Under the pieces are notes generated by a model. The model did not search any database and was not told the origin of the DNA. It saw only the letters and a program-made list of their open reading frames with translations. Of a stretch of 64,000 nt of DNA, positions 53,294 to 61,896 are shown in pieces. Origin of the DNA: Sphingobium sp. JS3065 (GTDB taxonomy: Bacteria > Pseudomonadota > Alphaproteobacteria > Sphingomonadales > Sphingomonadaceae); contig NZ_CP102664.1 in assembly GCF_026427355.1 (NCBI RefSeq), positions 1,860,001-1,924,000 on the forward strand. The letters run 5' to 3'. Each line of letters opens with the position of its first letter. Position 1 is the first letter of the stretch. The translations under genes and the position numbers were made by a program.

Positions 53294-54615
53294 GCGAATT
53301 CAGTCGCCTCGAACCGCACCGCCTCGCCCACCGCCTGATTGGCAAGCGCATCTTCCCACATCACGCGATGCCCGCGGATGATGGTGCCGACCGCCTTGCC
53401 GGTCAGTTCCATACCTTCGAAAGGCGACCAGTCGCAGCGGGAAGCCAGCCAATCGCTGCCGACGGTCCAGCGCTTCTTGAGATCGACCACGGTGAAATCG
53501 GCATCATAACCGAGCGCGATGCGCCCCTTCCCCACCAGCCCGAAGACGCGCTGCGGGCCGGAGGAGGTCAGTTCGATGAACCGGCGCAGCGACAACCGCC
53601 CCTCCGCGACATGATTGAGCAGCAGCGGCACCAGCGTCTGGACGCCGGGCATGCCGCTGGGCGAGGCGGGATAGGGCTTCGCCTTTTCCTCTATCGTGTG
53701 CGGGGCATGATCGCTGCCCAGAACATCCGGCACGCCCTGGTTCAGCCAGTGCCACAGGCCGTCGCGATGCGCCCCGGACCGGATCGGCGGGTTCATCTGC
53801 GCATAGGTGCCCAGGCGCGGATAGGCGTCCTCCGCCGCCAGGGTCAGATGCTGGGGCGTGACCTCGCAGGTGGCGATATCCTTGTTGCGGGCGATATATT
53901 CCAGTTCGGCGGGCGTCGTCACATGCAGGATGTGGATGCGGCGGCGGGCCTTGCGGGCCAGGTCGATGATGCGCTTCGTCGCGATCATCGCGCTTTCATC
54001 GTCGCGCCAGACGGGGTGGGAGGACGGGTCGCCCTCCACCCGCAAATCCTTGCGGGCGTTCATCCGCGCTTCGTCCTCGGCATGGATGGCGACGCGCCGT
54101 GTGCCGCTGGCGAGGACGCGGGACAGAGCCTCGTCATCGTCGACCAGCAGGCTGCCGGTCGAGGCCCCCATGAATATCTTGACGCCCGCCGTGCCGGGTA
54201 TCCGCTCAAACTCCTTCAACTGCCCGGCATTGTCGGCGGTGGCGCCGACATAGAAGGCGTGGTCGCACCACATGCGATGATGGGCGCGCTTCAGCTTGTC
54301 GTGAACCCGTTCAGCCGTGTCGGTATTGGGGTTGGTGTTGGGCATTTCGAAGACGGCGGTGACGCCGCCCAGCACCGCCGCGCGGCTGCCCGATTCCAGG
54401 TCCTCCTTATGCTCCAGCCCCGGCTCGCGGAAATGGACCTGGCTGTCGATGCAGCCGGGCAGCACGTCGAGTCCTGTGCAGTCGATCACCTCGCCCGCGG
54501 CGCCCAGGGACGTGCCGATAGCGACGATCCTGCCGCCGCTGACGCCTACATCCACGCTTTCCGCGCCGCCGGGGGTGTGGACGGTGCCGTTCTTGAGAAG
54601 GAGGTCGAAGGTCAT
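53290..54615 (-). CDS. pyrC: Dihydroorotase (class I)
   Basis: A 441-residue amidohydrolase. FDLLLKNGTVHTPGG opens the beta-sandwich, DSQVHFREPG is the metal-binding loop, GVKIFMGASTGSLL holds the loop with the bridging Lys region, HILHVTTPAEL and GSDHAPHTIEEKAKPY carry further metal ligands and the catalytic Asp. It closes carbamoyl-aspartate to dihydroorotate in pyrimidine synthesis. Its last codons overlap the end of the convergent rarD-like gene by four bases. Confidence 0.92.
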   Translation of the reverse strand: MTFDLLLKNGTVHTPGGAESVDVGVSGGRIVAIGTSLGAAGEVIDCTGLDVLPGCIDSQVHFREPGLEHKEDLESGSRAAVLGGVTAVFEMPNTNPNTDTAERVHDKLKRAHHRMWCDHAFYVGATADNAGQLKEFERIPGTAGVKIFMGASTGSLLVDDDEALSRVLASGTRRVAIHAEDEARMNARKDLRVEGDPSSHPVWRDDESAMIATKRIIDLARKARRRIHILHVTTPAELEYIARNKDIATCEVTPQHLTLAAEDAYPRLGTYAQMNPPIRSGAHRDGLWHWLNQGVPDVLGSDHAPHTIEEKAKPYPASPSGMPGVQTLVPLLLNHVAEGRLSLRRFIELTSSGPQRVFGLVGKGRIALGYDADFTVVDLKKRWTVGSDWLASRCDWSPFEGMELTGKAVGTIIRGHRVMWEDALANQAVGEAVRFEATEFA

Positions 54616-54676
54616 GTCGATGTCGCCTGCTTTGGATGGGCTTGGATATGGTTGCGCAGTGTCCTACCTAAAGCCG

Positions 54677-55414
54677 ATGATTGGCACCACCCTAACCGAC
54701 CGCACGCTCCTCAGAATTTCCGGCGAGGAGGCGAAAATCTTCCTGCAAGGCCTGCTGACCCGCGACGTGCCGGGGCTGAAGGCGGGCGAGCCGCGCTGGA
54801 CCGCGCTGCTGACGCCGCAGGGCAAGACGCTGTTCGACTTCATCCTTTGGGCGGACGGAGACGATGTGCTGATCGATTGCGAGGCGGCACAAGCGGACGC
54901 GCTGGTAAGGCGGCTGACGCTTTATCGGCTGCGGCGCAAGGTGGCGATTGCGCGGGAAGAGACGCTGGCGGTTCATTGGGCGCTGGAGGCGCAGAACAGA
55001 CCCTTCGACCCCCGCCTGCCAGCGCTGGGGCATCGCTGGATCGCGCCGCCGGACGACGGCGACGCATCGGCGGCTTTTCGGGCGCACAGGCTGGCGCTGG
55101 GGGTGTTCGAGGGGGCCGGGGAACTGGGACAGGACCAGATTTTGTGGCTGGAAACCAATGCCGGGGAACTGGGCGGCGTCGATTATGACAAGGGCTGCTA
55201 TGTCGGGCAGGAAAACACCGCCCGCATGCATTATCGCAACAAGGTCAACCGGCGGCTGGTGGCCGTGCCGCTCGCCGAAGCCGATGAGAAGCGCCAGAAG
55301 GCGGCGTTGCCTGACCTTGGCCTGTCGATCGAACTGCGGCGGGTGGAAGATATCGATCCTGCTGCCCTGCCCGGCTGGCTCTCCGGCGCGATGGCGGAGC
55401 AGGCGGCCGAATGA
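54677..55414 (+). CDS. ygfZ: YgfZ/GcvT-domain folate-binding protein (Fe-S cluster repair)
   Basis: A 245-residue GcvT-like protein. RTLLRISGEEAKIFLQGLLTRDV at the start and the signature DKGCYVGQENTARMHYRN near residue 170 are diagnostic; the KGCYxGQE Cys is essential in E. coli YgfZ, which helps in repair or assembly of some Fe-S enzymes with folate. Divergent from pyrC; its stop overlaps the start of the glutaminyl cyclase gene (ATGATG). Confidence 0.92.
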   Translation: MIGTTLTDRTLLRISGEEAKIFLQGLLTRDVPGLKAGEPRWTALLTPQGKTLFDFILWADGDDVLIDCEAAQADALVRRLTLYRLRRKVAIAREETLAVHWALEAQNRPFDPRLPALGHRWIAPPDDGDASAAFRAHRLALGVFEGAGELGQDQILWLETNAGELGGVDYDKGCYVGQENTARMHYRNKVNRRLVAVPLAEADEKRQKAALPDLGLSIELRRVEDIDPAALPGWLSGAMAEQAAE

Positions 55415-56157
55415 TGCGTATCCTCGTCGCGCTGCTGGGCGCATGGCTGCTGGTCGCGCCAGCGCAAGCGGAAACGCGGTGGACGCTGGTCCGAAGCTAT
55501 CCGCATGATCCGGCCGCCTTTACCGAGGGGCTCTTCTATCATGACGGCGCGCTGTACGAGAGCACCGGGCTGGAGGGCGAGTCCGAGATTCGCAAGGTCG
55601 ACCTTAAGAACGGCAAGGTGCTGAACCGCCGGATCGTGCCCCGCCCCTATTTTGGCGAGGGAATCGTCAACTGGAAGGACCGGCTGATCAGTCTGACCTG
55701 GCGGCATCGGCAGGGCTTCGTCTGGAAGCTGAACGATTTTTCGCCGGTTTCCCAGTTTCGTTATGAAGGCGAAGGCTGGGGACTGACGCAGGACGGCCGC
55801 AGCCTCATCATGAGCGACGGCACGGCGCAGTTGCGGTTTCTGGACCCCGAAAAACTGACCGAGGAACGGCGGATCACGGTGACCTGGAACGGCCGTCCCG
55901 TGGATCGGCTGAACGAACTGGAATATGTGAAGGGCGAGATCTGGGCCAATATCTGGTATGACAGCCATATCGTCAGGATCGACCCGCGCTCGGGATCGGT
56001 CATCGACTGGCTCGACATCGCCCCGCTGCTGAAAGCCAGCGGAGCAAGCGACAGCGAGGCGGTGGCCAACGGCATCGCCTATGACACGAAGGCCGACCGC
56101 CTGTTCGTGACCGGAAAAAACTGGGCCAAATTGTTCGAGATAAAGATCGGGCAGTGA
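55411..56157 (+). CDS. Glutaminyl-peptide cyclotransferase (beta-propeller type)
   Basis: A 248-residue exported protein with a signal peptide ending APAQA. YPHDPAAFTEGLFYHDGALYESTG, FGEGIVNWKDRLISLTWRH, EGWGLTQDGRSLIMSDGT, LNELEYVKGEIWANIWY and ANGIAYDTKADRLFVTGKNW, given here in parts, are the propeller blades of the PF05096 family. It turns N-terminal Gln into pyroglutamate on exported proteins. Overlaps ygfZ by four bases. A repeat-rich, gene-poor stretch follows. Confidence 0.92.
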   Translation: MMRILVALLGAWLLVAPAQAETRWTLVRSYPHDPAAFTEGLFYHDGALYESTGLEGESEIRKVDLKNGKVLNRRIVPRPYFGEGIVNWKDRLISLTWRHRQGFVWKLNDFSPVSQFRYEGEGWGLTQDGRSLIMSDGTAQLRFLDPEKLTEERRITVTWNGRPVDRLNELEYVKGEIWANIWYDSHIVRIDPRSGSVIDWLDIAPLLKASGASDSEAVANGIAYDTKADRLFVTGKNWAKLFEIKIGQ

Positions 56158-56255
56158 TTTGGCCGGTGGACGTTAGTGCAGGACGGATATTGGGCGGTAG
56201 CGCATGTTCTTATTCCTCCCTGCGCGCAGCGTGGGGACGGGAACCGCGCGAAGCG

Positions 56256-56340
56256 TGGTGGAGGGGAAATGGCGTGACCTGCGTATCTTCCCCTCCACCA
56301 GCCTTCGGCCGGTCCCCCTCCCCATCTATCGACGGGGAGG
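56256..56340. repeat. Intergenic inverted repeats
   Basis: TGGTGGAGGGGAA (56256-56268) is a perfect inverted copy of TTCCCCTCCACCA (56288-56300). A second hairpin CCTCCCC/GGGGAGG follows (56317-56323 with 56334-56340). This pattern of GGTGGAGGGG arms is familiar from repeated intergenic elements in sphingomonad genomes; a genome-wide count is needed. Confidence 0.7.
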
Positions 56341-56547
56341 ATTAGGATAGTTCCGCTTCCTCCTCATAGCAGCATGATCGGAGCGACCCCGTAAAAGCCC
56401 CAAACGGCTCCAGAACTCATCCGGCTTGACCGGCACGGCGCGTTCGGGTGCGCGCTCGACGCGGCTCCAGGACGAGTGCGGGATATGAATTTGCGGGCTG
56501 GAGCCAAGGCGGCATTGCCGGCGGGTACGGGTGACATTCTGGGTCAT
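56326..56547 (-). CDS. Possible small basic protein
   Basis: A 73-codon frame beginning MTQNVTRTRRQCRLG, Arg-rich throughout, with no known family. It has a well-placed SD (AGGAG, 6 bases before the ATG) which is itself inside a CTCCT/AGGAG hairpin. Its 3' end runs into the inverted repeat at 56317-56340, which weakens the case. May be a real small gene, a leader peptide or noise. Confidence 0.35.
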   Translation of the reverse strand: MTQNVTRTRRQCRLGSSPQIHIPHSSWSRVERAPERAVPVKPDEFWSRLGLLRGRSDHAAMRRKRNYPNPPRR

Positions 56548-56642
56548 CGTCTTCTCCTGATGAGGAGGAACACGAAACCTTGCGTGGTCGCTTCAGTACC
56601 GTGCGCTTTAGCCGTTGATGACGCGGAGCAAGCTGACATCCT

Positions 56643-56837
56643 TCAAAACGGTCCCGGGCTGGGCCCGCCTGTGTGGGGTAGAAACGGGCCGTGCTCTAGA
56701 TGGGCCAGGAGGGTCGCGGCCGATCGCATTTTGGAGGCATGACACCCGTTAAAAAACGTGGCCCGTGGGCATTTGCGTACTTGAGAGTGGTGACGTTGTG
56801 CTGCGGCGATCCCGATTAGGAAGATGACAGTTTGCAT
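56643..56837 (-). CDS. Possible small protein with hydrophobic start
   Basis: A 64-codon frame from ATG 56837: MQTVIFLIGIAAAQRHHS, a short hydrophobic N-terminus, then a basic, Cys-containing chain (RKCPRATFFNGCHASKM). SD GGGAGG is 9 bases before the ATG and pairs with TCCTCC in a 6-bp hairpin (56846-56863). The layout copies that of the ORF at 56326-56547. Coding status is uncertain. Confidence 0.25.
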   Translation of the reverse strand: MQTVIFLIGIAAAQRHHSQVRKCPRATFFNGCHASKMRSAATLLAHLEHGPFLPHTGGPSPGPF

Positions 56838-56914
56838 AGCCCATATCCTCCCGATTTGGAGGAGGACGTGGAATGACAGGAGCAAAGCCCCCAGGCGCGG
56901 ACGCATTGGCGATG

Positions 56915-56946
56915 GTGACTCGAACACGTGACCCCCGCATTACGAA
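56915..56946 (-). pseudogene. Fragment of tRNA-Thr (CGT)
   Basis: The minus strand has anticodon loop TTCGTAA (anticodon CGT), the 3' anticodon stem TGCGG, variable loop, and ACGTG-TTCGAGT-CAC of the T arm. The 5' half, the end of the T stem and the acceptor with CCA do not match. Such a piece fits a tRNA 3' part left by recombination at an attachment site. Confidence 0.5.
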
Positions 56947-56978
56947 GGCGACCTTTCCCACTCGAAATGCCTTCCGCC

Positions 56979-58013
56979 TTATCGCTCCGGCAGCAGCAGG
57001 CTGGAGTCCCCGTAGCTGTAGAACCGATAGCCTTCCTTGATTGCGTGCCTGTACGCTGATTGCATTTTTTCCGTGCCCATCAAGGCACTTACCAGCATGA
57101 ACAATGTCGATTTGGGCAAATGGAAATTGGTCATCAGCCCATCGACCGCCCGGAAGCGATAGCCCGGCGTGATGAAGATCCGCGTCTCGTCGGCGAAGGG
57201 GCGGATGACGCCATCCTCTCCGCAAGCGCTTTCCAGCAGGCGCAGGCTGGTGGTGCCGACCGCGATCAGGCGTCCGCCCGCCCGCCGCGCCGCGTTCAGC
57301 CGATCCGCCGTCGCCTGGTCGATCCGCCCCCATTCGGCGTGCATCCGATGATCGTCGGTGTCGTCAGCCTTCACCGGCAGGAAAGTCCCCGCGCCGACAT
57401 GCAGGGTCAGCGTTTCCGTGCCTACACCCGCCGTCTTCAGCGCCGCCATCAGGTCCGGCGTGAAATGCAGCGCGGCGGTGGGCGCCGCGACCGCGCCGTC
57501 CTCCCGCGCGAACATGGTCTGATAGTCGCTGCGGTCGCGGTCGTCCGTGGGACGCTTGCTGGCGATATAGGGAGGCAGCGGCATGCGTCCGGCCCGTTCC
57601 AGCAGGACTTCCACCGGCTCCTCGCCCTCGAAGCTTAGCGTGACGCCGCCATCCTCGTCCCGTGGCCCGGCAAGGGCGGTGACGCCCGCGCCGAAATCGA
57701 TCCGGTCGCCGTCGCGAACCCGCTTGGCGTTGCGCAGAAAGGCCTGCCATTGGCGCAGGCCGAGCCGCTTGTGGAGGGTCGCGCCGATCCTGGCCTCGCC
57801 GCGCATGCCTTCAAGCTGGGCGGGGATGACTTTGGTGTCGTTGAAGACCAGCACGTCGCCAGCGCGCAGCAGGCCCGGCAGGTCGCGCACGGTCCGATCC
57901 TCGAAAGGGGCGTCGCCGGATACCAGCAACAGCCGCGCCGAATCGCGGGGGGATGCAGGCCGGAGCGCGATGCTTTCGGGCGGAAGGTCGAAATCGAACA
58001 GGTCTACGCGCAT
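56979..58013 (-). CDS. queA: tRNA preQ1(34) S-adenosylmethionine ribosyltransferase-isomerase
   Basis: A 344-residue Que[21 protein letters not shown] opens it; [59 protein letters not shown] and [19 protein letters not shown] are signature blocks. It adds an epoxycyclopentane from SAM to preQ1 at the wobble base of tRNAs on the way to queuosine. Full length. A 22-bp hairpin repeat and a cyclophilin gene lie upstream on the same strand. Confidence 0.96.
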   Translation of the reverse strand: MRVDLFDFDLPPESIALRPASPRDSARLLLVSGDAPFEDRTVRDLPGLLRAGDVLVFNDTKVIPAQLEGMRGEARIGATLHKRLGLRQWQAFLRNAKRVRDGDRIDFGAGVTALAGPRDEDGGVTLSFEGEEPVEVLLERAGRMPLPPYIASKRPTDDRDRSDYQTMFAREDGAVAAPTAALHFTPDLMAALKTAGVGTETLTLHVGAGTFLPVKADDTDDHRMHAEWGRIDQATADRLNAARRAGGRLIAVGTTSLRLLESACGEDGVIRPFADETRIFITPGYRFRAVDGLMTNFHLPKSTLFMLVSALMGTEKMQSAYRHAIKEGYRFYSYGDSSLLLPER

Positions 58014-58102
58014 GGGGCGCCGGTCCTCAGCAGCGGGTCGTCAGACTGAACTTGTCTCAGCACGGTCAGGGCAGGCGATCTGGCCATGCATCGCGATGCA
58101 CC

Positions 58103-58151
58103 GCTCTTCCCTCGTCATGCTGAAACAAGTTCAGCATGACGAGGGAAGAGC
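58103..58151. repeat. Perfect 22-bp inverted repeat (REP-like)
   Basis: Arms at 58103-58124 and 58130-58151 are perfect inverted copies around a 5-base loop (ACAAG); the inner part is CGTCATGCTGAA...TTCAGCATGACG. A weaker relative (CTGAACTTGTCTCAGCAC) lies at 58047-58064. GTCATGCTGAACTTG-type repeats are widely seen between sphingomonad genes. It lies between queA and the cyclophilin gene and may stabilise or end transcripts. Confidence 0.85.
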
Positions 58152-58163
58152 AAGGCGGCCCTG

Positions 58164-58937
58164 TTACTTCTTCTTCGGCGCGGCGGGCTTCTTCGCGGGG
58201 GCTGGCTTCTTCACCGGCGGCGCGATGATCGAGGGTGCGGGCGGCGCGGGCGGGGTGGGAAGCGCGGTCACGGGCGGCTTGCCGTCGCTTTCGATCGACG
58301 CCTGGAGGATGAGGGTCGGATCGGCGGGCGGCTCGCCCTGATGGATGGCGTCGACATATTGCATGCCGTCGATCACCCGGCCGAAGACGGTATATTTCTT
58401 GTCGAGCTGCATGCGCGGCAGGAAGACGATGAAGAACTGGCTGTTCGCGCTGTCATCGCTCTGGGCGCGGGCCATGGAGACGGTGCCGCGCAGATGCGGC
58501 ATCGGGTTGAATTCCGCCTTCAGGTCGGGAAGCGTCGAGCCGCCGGTGCCGTCCCCCTTGGGATCGCCGCCCTGCGCCATGAAGCCGGGAATGACGCGAT
58601 GGAATTTAAGGCCGTTGTAGAAGCCCTGGCGCGTCAGTTCCTTGATCCGCTCGACATGGGTGGGCGCGATGTCGGGGCGAAGCTGGATGCGCACGCGCCC
58701 GCCGCTCGACAGGTCGAGATCCCAGACATTCTGCGGGTCGACCGGCACCGTCGCGGACGGCAGCCTGGAAGCAGGATCGAGGCCGAGCTGCTTGGCGGCC
58801 TGCTCCGCGCGGACGGCGGCCTCTTCCTTTTTCGTTTCCTCGGCACTGCGCCCGCCGCCCTGGGCCAGGGCGGCGCCGCTCGATGCATAGAGAGCGAAAC
58901 CGATCGCCACGGTCTTGAGCGCCGACGTGAACCGCAT
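58164..58937 (-). CDS. Exported peptidyl-prolyl cis-trans isomerase (cyclophilin)
   Basis: A 257-residue protein with a signal peptide (to ALAQ), a charged helix (SAEETKKEEAAVRAEQAAK), the cyclophilin domain with GFYNGLKFHRVIPGFMAQGGD, and SMARAQSDDSANSQFFI, and a Pro/Ala/Lys-rich tail ending AAPKKK. It helps proline isomerisation of exported proteins in the periplasm. ATG 58937 is preferred over ATG 58955 because AGGAAAG lies just before it. The basic Pro-rich tail is unusual for PpiA and may bind envelope components. Confidence 0.9.
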   Translation of the reverse strand: MRFTSALKTVAIGFALYASSGAALAQGGGRSAEETKKEEAAVRAEQAAKQLGLDPASRLPSATVPVDPQNVWDLDLSSGGRVRIQLRPDIAPTHVERIKELTRQGFYNGLKFHRVIPGFMAQGGDPKGDGTGGSTLPDLKAEFNPMPHLRGTVSMARAQSDDSANSQFFIVFLPRMQLDKKYTVFGRVIDGMQYVDAIHQGEPPADPTLILQASIESDGKPPVTALPTPPAPPAPSIIAPPVKKPAPAKKPAAPKKK

Positions 58938-59043
58938 GAACGAAGCTTTCCTCATATTTGCCCAGGTGCGAATGTGCCCCTGATAGCGTGCTCTTGGCGA
59001 TTGGCAACTGAACGAAGGCTGAGTGGAGCCTTTAGCGAAGGCT

Positions 59044-59553
59044 TTACTGGCCCTTGAGGCCGAGTTGCGCCACCCGCGCCTCCACTTCGTCGCATATCGT
59101 GGGGCTGACGAACTTGTGGATCGGCCCGCCGTAAAGCGCGATTTCCTTGACCAGGCGGGAGGCGATGGGTTGCAGCGACACGTCCGCCATCAGGAAGACC
59201 GTTTCGACCCGGCCGTTGATCTGCTGGTTCATGCCCGCCATCTGATATTCATATTCGAAGTCCGCGACGGCGCGCAGGCCCCGGATGATGACGCTGGCCC
59301 CCTGCGATTCGGCGAAGTCCATCAGCAGCGAGTTGAAGCCGGTGACGACGATTTCCGTGTCGATCCCCGCACATTCGCGGCGGACCATGTCCAGCCGCTC
59401 CTCATCGGAAAACATGGGCGATTTGGAGATGTTGGTCGTGACGCCGATCACCAGCTTGTCGACCAGCTTCGCGCCGCGCCGGATGATGTCCATATGACCC
59501 AGAGTGATCGGATCGAACGTGCCGGGATAAACCCCCACCCTCTGCTTGCTCAT
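59044..59553 (-). CDS. coaD: Phosphopantetheine adenylyltransferase
   Basis: A 169-residue nucleotidyltransferase: GVYPGTFDPITLGHMDIIRRG with the HxGH-like TLGH motif, IIRGLRAVADFEYEYQMAGMN and FLMADVSLQPIASRLVKEIA, given in parts. It makes dephospho-CoA from phosphopantetheine and ATP. Three bases separate its start from the stop of ispA, which lies upstream on the same strand. Confidence 0.96.
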   Translation of the reverse strand: MSKQRVGVYPGTFDPITLGHMDIIRRGAKLVDKLVIGVTTNISKSPMFSDEERLDMVRRECAGIDTEIVVTGFNSLLMDFAESQGASVIIRGLRAVADFEYEYQMAGMNQQINGRVETVFLMADVSLQPIASRLVKEIALYGGPIHKFVSPTICDEVEARVAQLGLKGQ

Positions 59554-59556
59554 GCC

Positions 59557-60465
59557 CTAGCGATCCCTTTCCACGATATAGTCCGCGATGGCGCGCAGCA
59601 GGTCAGCCTCCGGACCGTGCCCATGCAGATGCGCCTTGGCCTGTTCCACCAGCAGGCGGGCCTGCTCCCGCGCCCGATCCGCGCCCAGCAGCGAGACGAA
59701 GGTTTCCTTGCCCGCCGCCGCATCCTTGCCCAGCGCCTTGCCGGCAAGATCGGCGTCCCCCTCCACGTCGAGCAGGTCGTCGGCGATCTGGAAGGCCAGG
59801 CCGATGTCGCGCGCATAGCCGTGCAGGCGGGTGCGGGCGTCCGGCGGGATGCGCGCCATGATCGCGGCGGCATCGACGCAGAAGGCGATCAGCGCGCCGG
59901 TCTTCAATTGCTGGAGCCGGGTGACGGTGGACAGGTCGAAGCTCGCCCTTTCCGCCTCCAGATCCATCATCTGGCCGCCCGCCATGCCGCTGGTGCCGCT
60001 GGCGAGCGCCAGCGCCTTCACCAGTTCGATGCGGACGAAGGGGTCGGGATGGGTTTCCTCATCCGCCAGCAATTCGAAGGCCAGATCGTGCAGGCAATCG
60101 CCCGCCAGGATCGCCGTCGCCTCGTCGAACGCCTTGTGCACGGTCGGCTTGCCCCGGCGCATGTCGTCGTCGTCCATAGCCGGCAGGTCGTCATGCACCA
60201 GCGAATAGACATGGATGCATTCGACCGCGACGCCGACCCGCAGCGCCGAATCGCGTGAGATGTTGAACAGGTCGCTGGCCGCCTGCACCAGCAGCGGACG
60301 CAGCCGCTTGCCGCCGCCCATCGCGGCATGGCGCATCGCTTCGTAAAGGCGTTTGCGCGGATCGTCGGGGACCGCCAGCAGCAGGTCGAACAAATGGTCG
60401 ATATCCACCGCGAGGGCGGCGGCGCGGCTGGCGACCAGGGTGGAGGCGGAGGCGGCTCCGCTCAT
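59557..60465 (-). CDS. ispA: Farnesyl diphosphate synthase-type polyprenyl synthetase
   Basis: A 302-residue trans-prenyltransferase. GGGKRLRPLL, the first Asp-rich motif HDDLPAMDDDDMRRGKPT, GTSGMAGGQMMDL, KTGALI and the second motif ADDLLDVEGD are all present. It condenses IPP with DMAPP/GPP to farnesyl diphosphate in isoprenoid synthesis. ATG 60465 gives the family length; the frame above it is xseB in another frame. xseB-ispA is a familiar pair. Confidence 0.94.
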   Translation of the reverse strand: MSGAASASTLVASRAAALAVDIDHLFDLLLAVPDDPRKRLYEAMRHAAMGGGKRLRPLLVQAASDLFNISRDSALRVGVAVECIHVYSLVHDDLPAMDDDDMRRGKPTVHKAFDEATAILAGDCLHDLAFELLADEETHPDPFVRIELVKALALASGTSGMAGGQMMDLEAERASFDLSTVTRLQQLKTGALIAFCVDAAAIMARIPPDARTRLHGYARDIGLAFQIADDLLDVEGDADLAGKALGKDAAAGKETFVSLLGADRAREQARLLVEQAKAHLHGHGPEADLLRAIADYIVERDR

Positions 60466-60476
60466 GCCTGCGGCCT

Positions 60477-60737
60477 TCAGTCCGTACCGAAGGGCTGCGC
60501 GCCCGTGACGGCGCCGCTGGCGTCGACGGTCAGCTTGGCGATGCGGGCCTCCGCCGCCTGGAGCCGTTCCATGCAGCGTTTCCGCAATTCCTCGCCCTGC
60601 GAATAAAGCGAAATGGATTCGTCGAGCGGCACGTCGCCGCTCTCCAGCCGCCGGACGATCGATTCGAGCGCGCGCAGCGCATCCTCGAACGACAATTGCG
60701 ATGGATCGCCCTGCTCTGTCATGCTGTCTTGCGCCAT
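60477..60737 (-). CDS. xseB: Exodeoxyribonuclease VII small subunit
   Basis: An 86-residue helical protein: LSFEDALRALESIVRRLESG, DVPLDESISLYSQGEELRKRC and LQAAEARIAKL match XseB. It forms the regulatory part of exonuclease VII with XseA (not in this window). It precedes ispA by 11 bases. ATG 60737 or the internal ATG 60722 could be the start; SD evidence is weak for both. Confidence 0.92.
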   Translation of the reverse strand: MAQDSMTEQGDPSQLSFEDALRALESIVRRLESGDVPLDESISLYSQGEELRKRCMERLQAAEARIAKLTVDASGAVTGAQPFGTD

Positions 60738-60905
60738 TCCCCTGCATTGGCGGCCCCCGCCCGCCCGGTCAAGCCCACATGGTCCGTCGCGGCCGATTCC
60801 GGCTTTCCTGTCACGAAAACGTCATGACGTCAGACCAGTGGCTGGCGGACTTGCGGCAGTTTTGCGTTGACGCTTGGTATAGCTAGTGCACATAGAAGGA
60901 CCGCT

Positions 60906-61286
60906 ATGAAATATCATCTCTCCCTCATCTCCGTCGCGGCGCTCGCGCTGCTGTCCGCATGCAACAATAACGACGAACCCGAAGTCGTGGGCGGCCCTGC
61001 CGATCCCATGGCTGAAAGGCTGGCCAATGCCGCCCCGGTCGAGCTGCCGCCGATGGTGAAGGAAAGCCATCAATATCGCTGCAAGGACAACAGCCTGATC
61101 TTCGTCGACTTCATGAGCGACGACAAGACGGCGAACCTGCGCACCGAAAAGAACGGCGCGCCGATCAAGCTGACCGCCGCCGAAGCGGGCAAGCCCTTCG
61201 AAGCCGAGGGCTACAAGGTCGAGGGTTCGGGCAAGCAGATCACCGCCACCCTGCCGGGCAAGAGCGCGGTGAGCTGCAAGGGCTGA
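60906..61286 (+). CDS. Predicted lipoprotein, function unknown
   Basis: A 126-residue product with lipobox signal MKYHLSLISVAALALLSAC. The mature part has a Pro-rich linker and a small beta-rich domain (HQYRCKDNSLIFVDFMSDDK, AEGYKVEGSGKQITATLPG) with two Cys residues (YRC, VSC) likely paired. The shape recalls MliC-like lysozyme-inhibitor lipoproteins, but the match is loose. A strong terminator follows. Confidence 0.75.
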   Translation: MKYHLSLISVAALALLSACNNNDEPEVVGGPADPMAERLANAAPVELPPMVKESHQYRCKDNSLIFVDFMSDDKTANLRTEKNGAPIKLTAAEAGKPFEAEGYKVEGSGKQITATLPGKSAVSCKG

Positions 61287-61311
61287 TCCTTTTCATTTTC
61301 CTGCACATACG

Positions 61312-61343
61312 GGCCGGCCTTCCCTATGGAGGCCGGCCTTTTT
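61312..61343 (+). terminator. Rho-independent terminator
   Basis: GGCCGGCCT (61312-61320) and AGGCCGGCC (61330-61338) make a 9-bp GC-rich stem with a 9-base loop and five T residues after it (61339-61343). It closes the lipoprotein gene; in the other direction it faces the end of the DUF805 gene. Confidence 0.85.
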
Positions 61344-61361
61344 ATTCGATCCCGTTGCCGC

Positions 61362-61790
61362 TCAACGCAACTCCGGCTCCCCCACCTCGACCGGATCGGG
61401 GCCGAAGCGATTGGCCCCCCGCGTGCCGCTCATGATGAAGAAGATCAGCAGGACGATGCTGCCGATGATCGGGAAGAAGACGATCAGCAACCACCAGCCG
61501 CTGCGATCCGTATCGTGCAGCCGGCGGACGGACACGGCGATATTGGGAATCAGCATCGCCAGCGTGAACAGGCCGGTGAGCGGCCCGCCGCGCGTGCTGT
61601 AGCCCGCACTGGCCCACCAGGGACCACGCTGAAACCAGCGATCGCTCGTGCTCAGGCCAAGCAGCCCCTCTACGATCGCGACCCCGATATAGCAGAGCAG
61701 CAGGAACAGGACGAACATCCAATATTCCCTGGGCCGCGCCCGGCCGGAAAATTTGGCGTAGCGGCGCAACGGCAACAGCATCCATTCCAT
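61362..61790 (-). CDS. DUF805 family membrane protein
   Basis: A 142-residue protein with four hydrophobic segments: [21 protein letters not shown] (family start), [29 protein letters not shown] in two parts, and [29 protein letters not shown] is the DUF805 hallmark. Role unknown. ATG 61790 follows GGGGAG by 8 bases. Convergent with the lipoprotein gene, divergent from purL. Confidence 0.9.
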   Translation of the reverse strand: MEWMLLPLRRYAKFSGRARPREYWMFVLFLLLCYIGVAIVEGLLGLSTSDRWFQRGPWWASAGYSTRGGPLTGLFTLAMLIPNIAVSVRRLHDTDRSGWWLLIVFFPIIGSIVLLIFFIMSGTRGANRFGPDPVEVGEPELR

Positions 61791-61896
61791 GGGCAACTCC
61801 CCTTTTGTCGTCCGACTTTGCGAAAGCTATCATGTTTTCGCCCGTGCGCGAGCGTCAGCATTGTCTATCGGGCGCGCCCTCGCTAAAGGCGCGCAC

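Larger units (their letters stand above)
56158..56978. other. Gene-poor, repeat-rich interval
   Basis: About 820 bases between the glutaminyl cyclase gene and queA. It holds inverted repeats at 56256-56300 and 56317-56340, two possible short minus-strand ORFs (56326-56547 and 56643-56837) each with its SD inside a hairpin, and a 32-base fragment of a tRNA-Thr(CGT) at 56915-56946. The tRNA fragment and lack of intact genes suggest remains of an integrated element. Confidence 0.6.

Noticed and set aside
52453..55188. 911-codon plus-strand frame over rarD and the dihydroorotase gene
   Set aside because: It overlaps two clear genes (EamA protein and dihydroorotase) and part of ygfZ in other frames; its product is Arg/Gly/Ala-rich low complexity with no motif.
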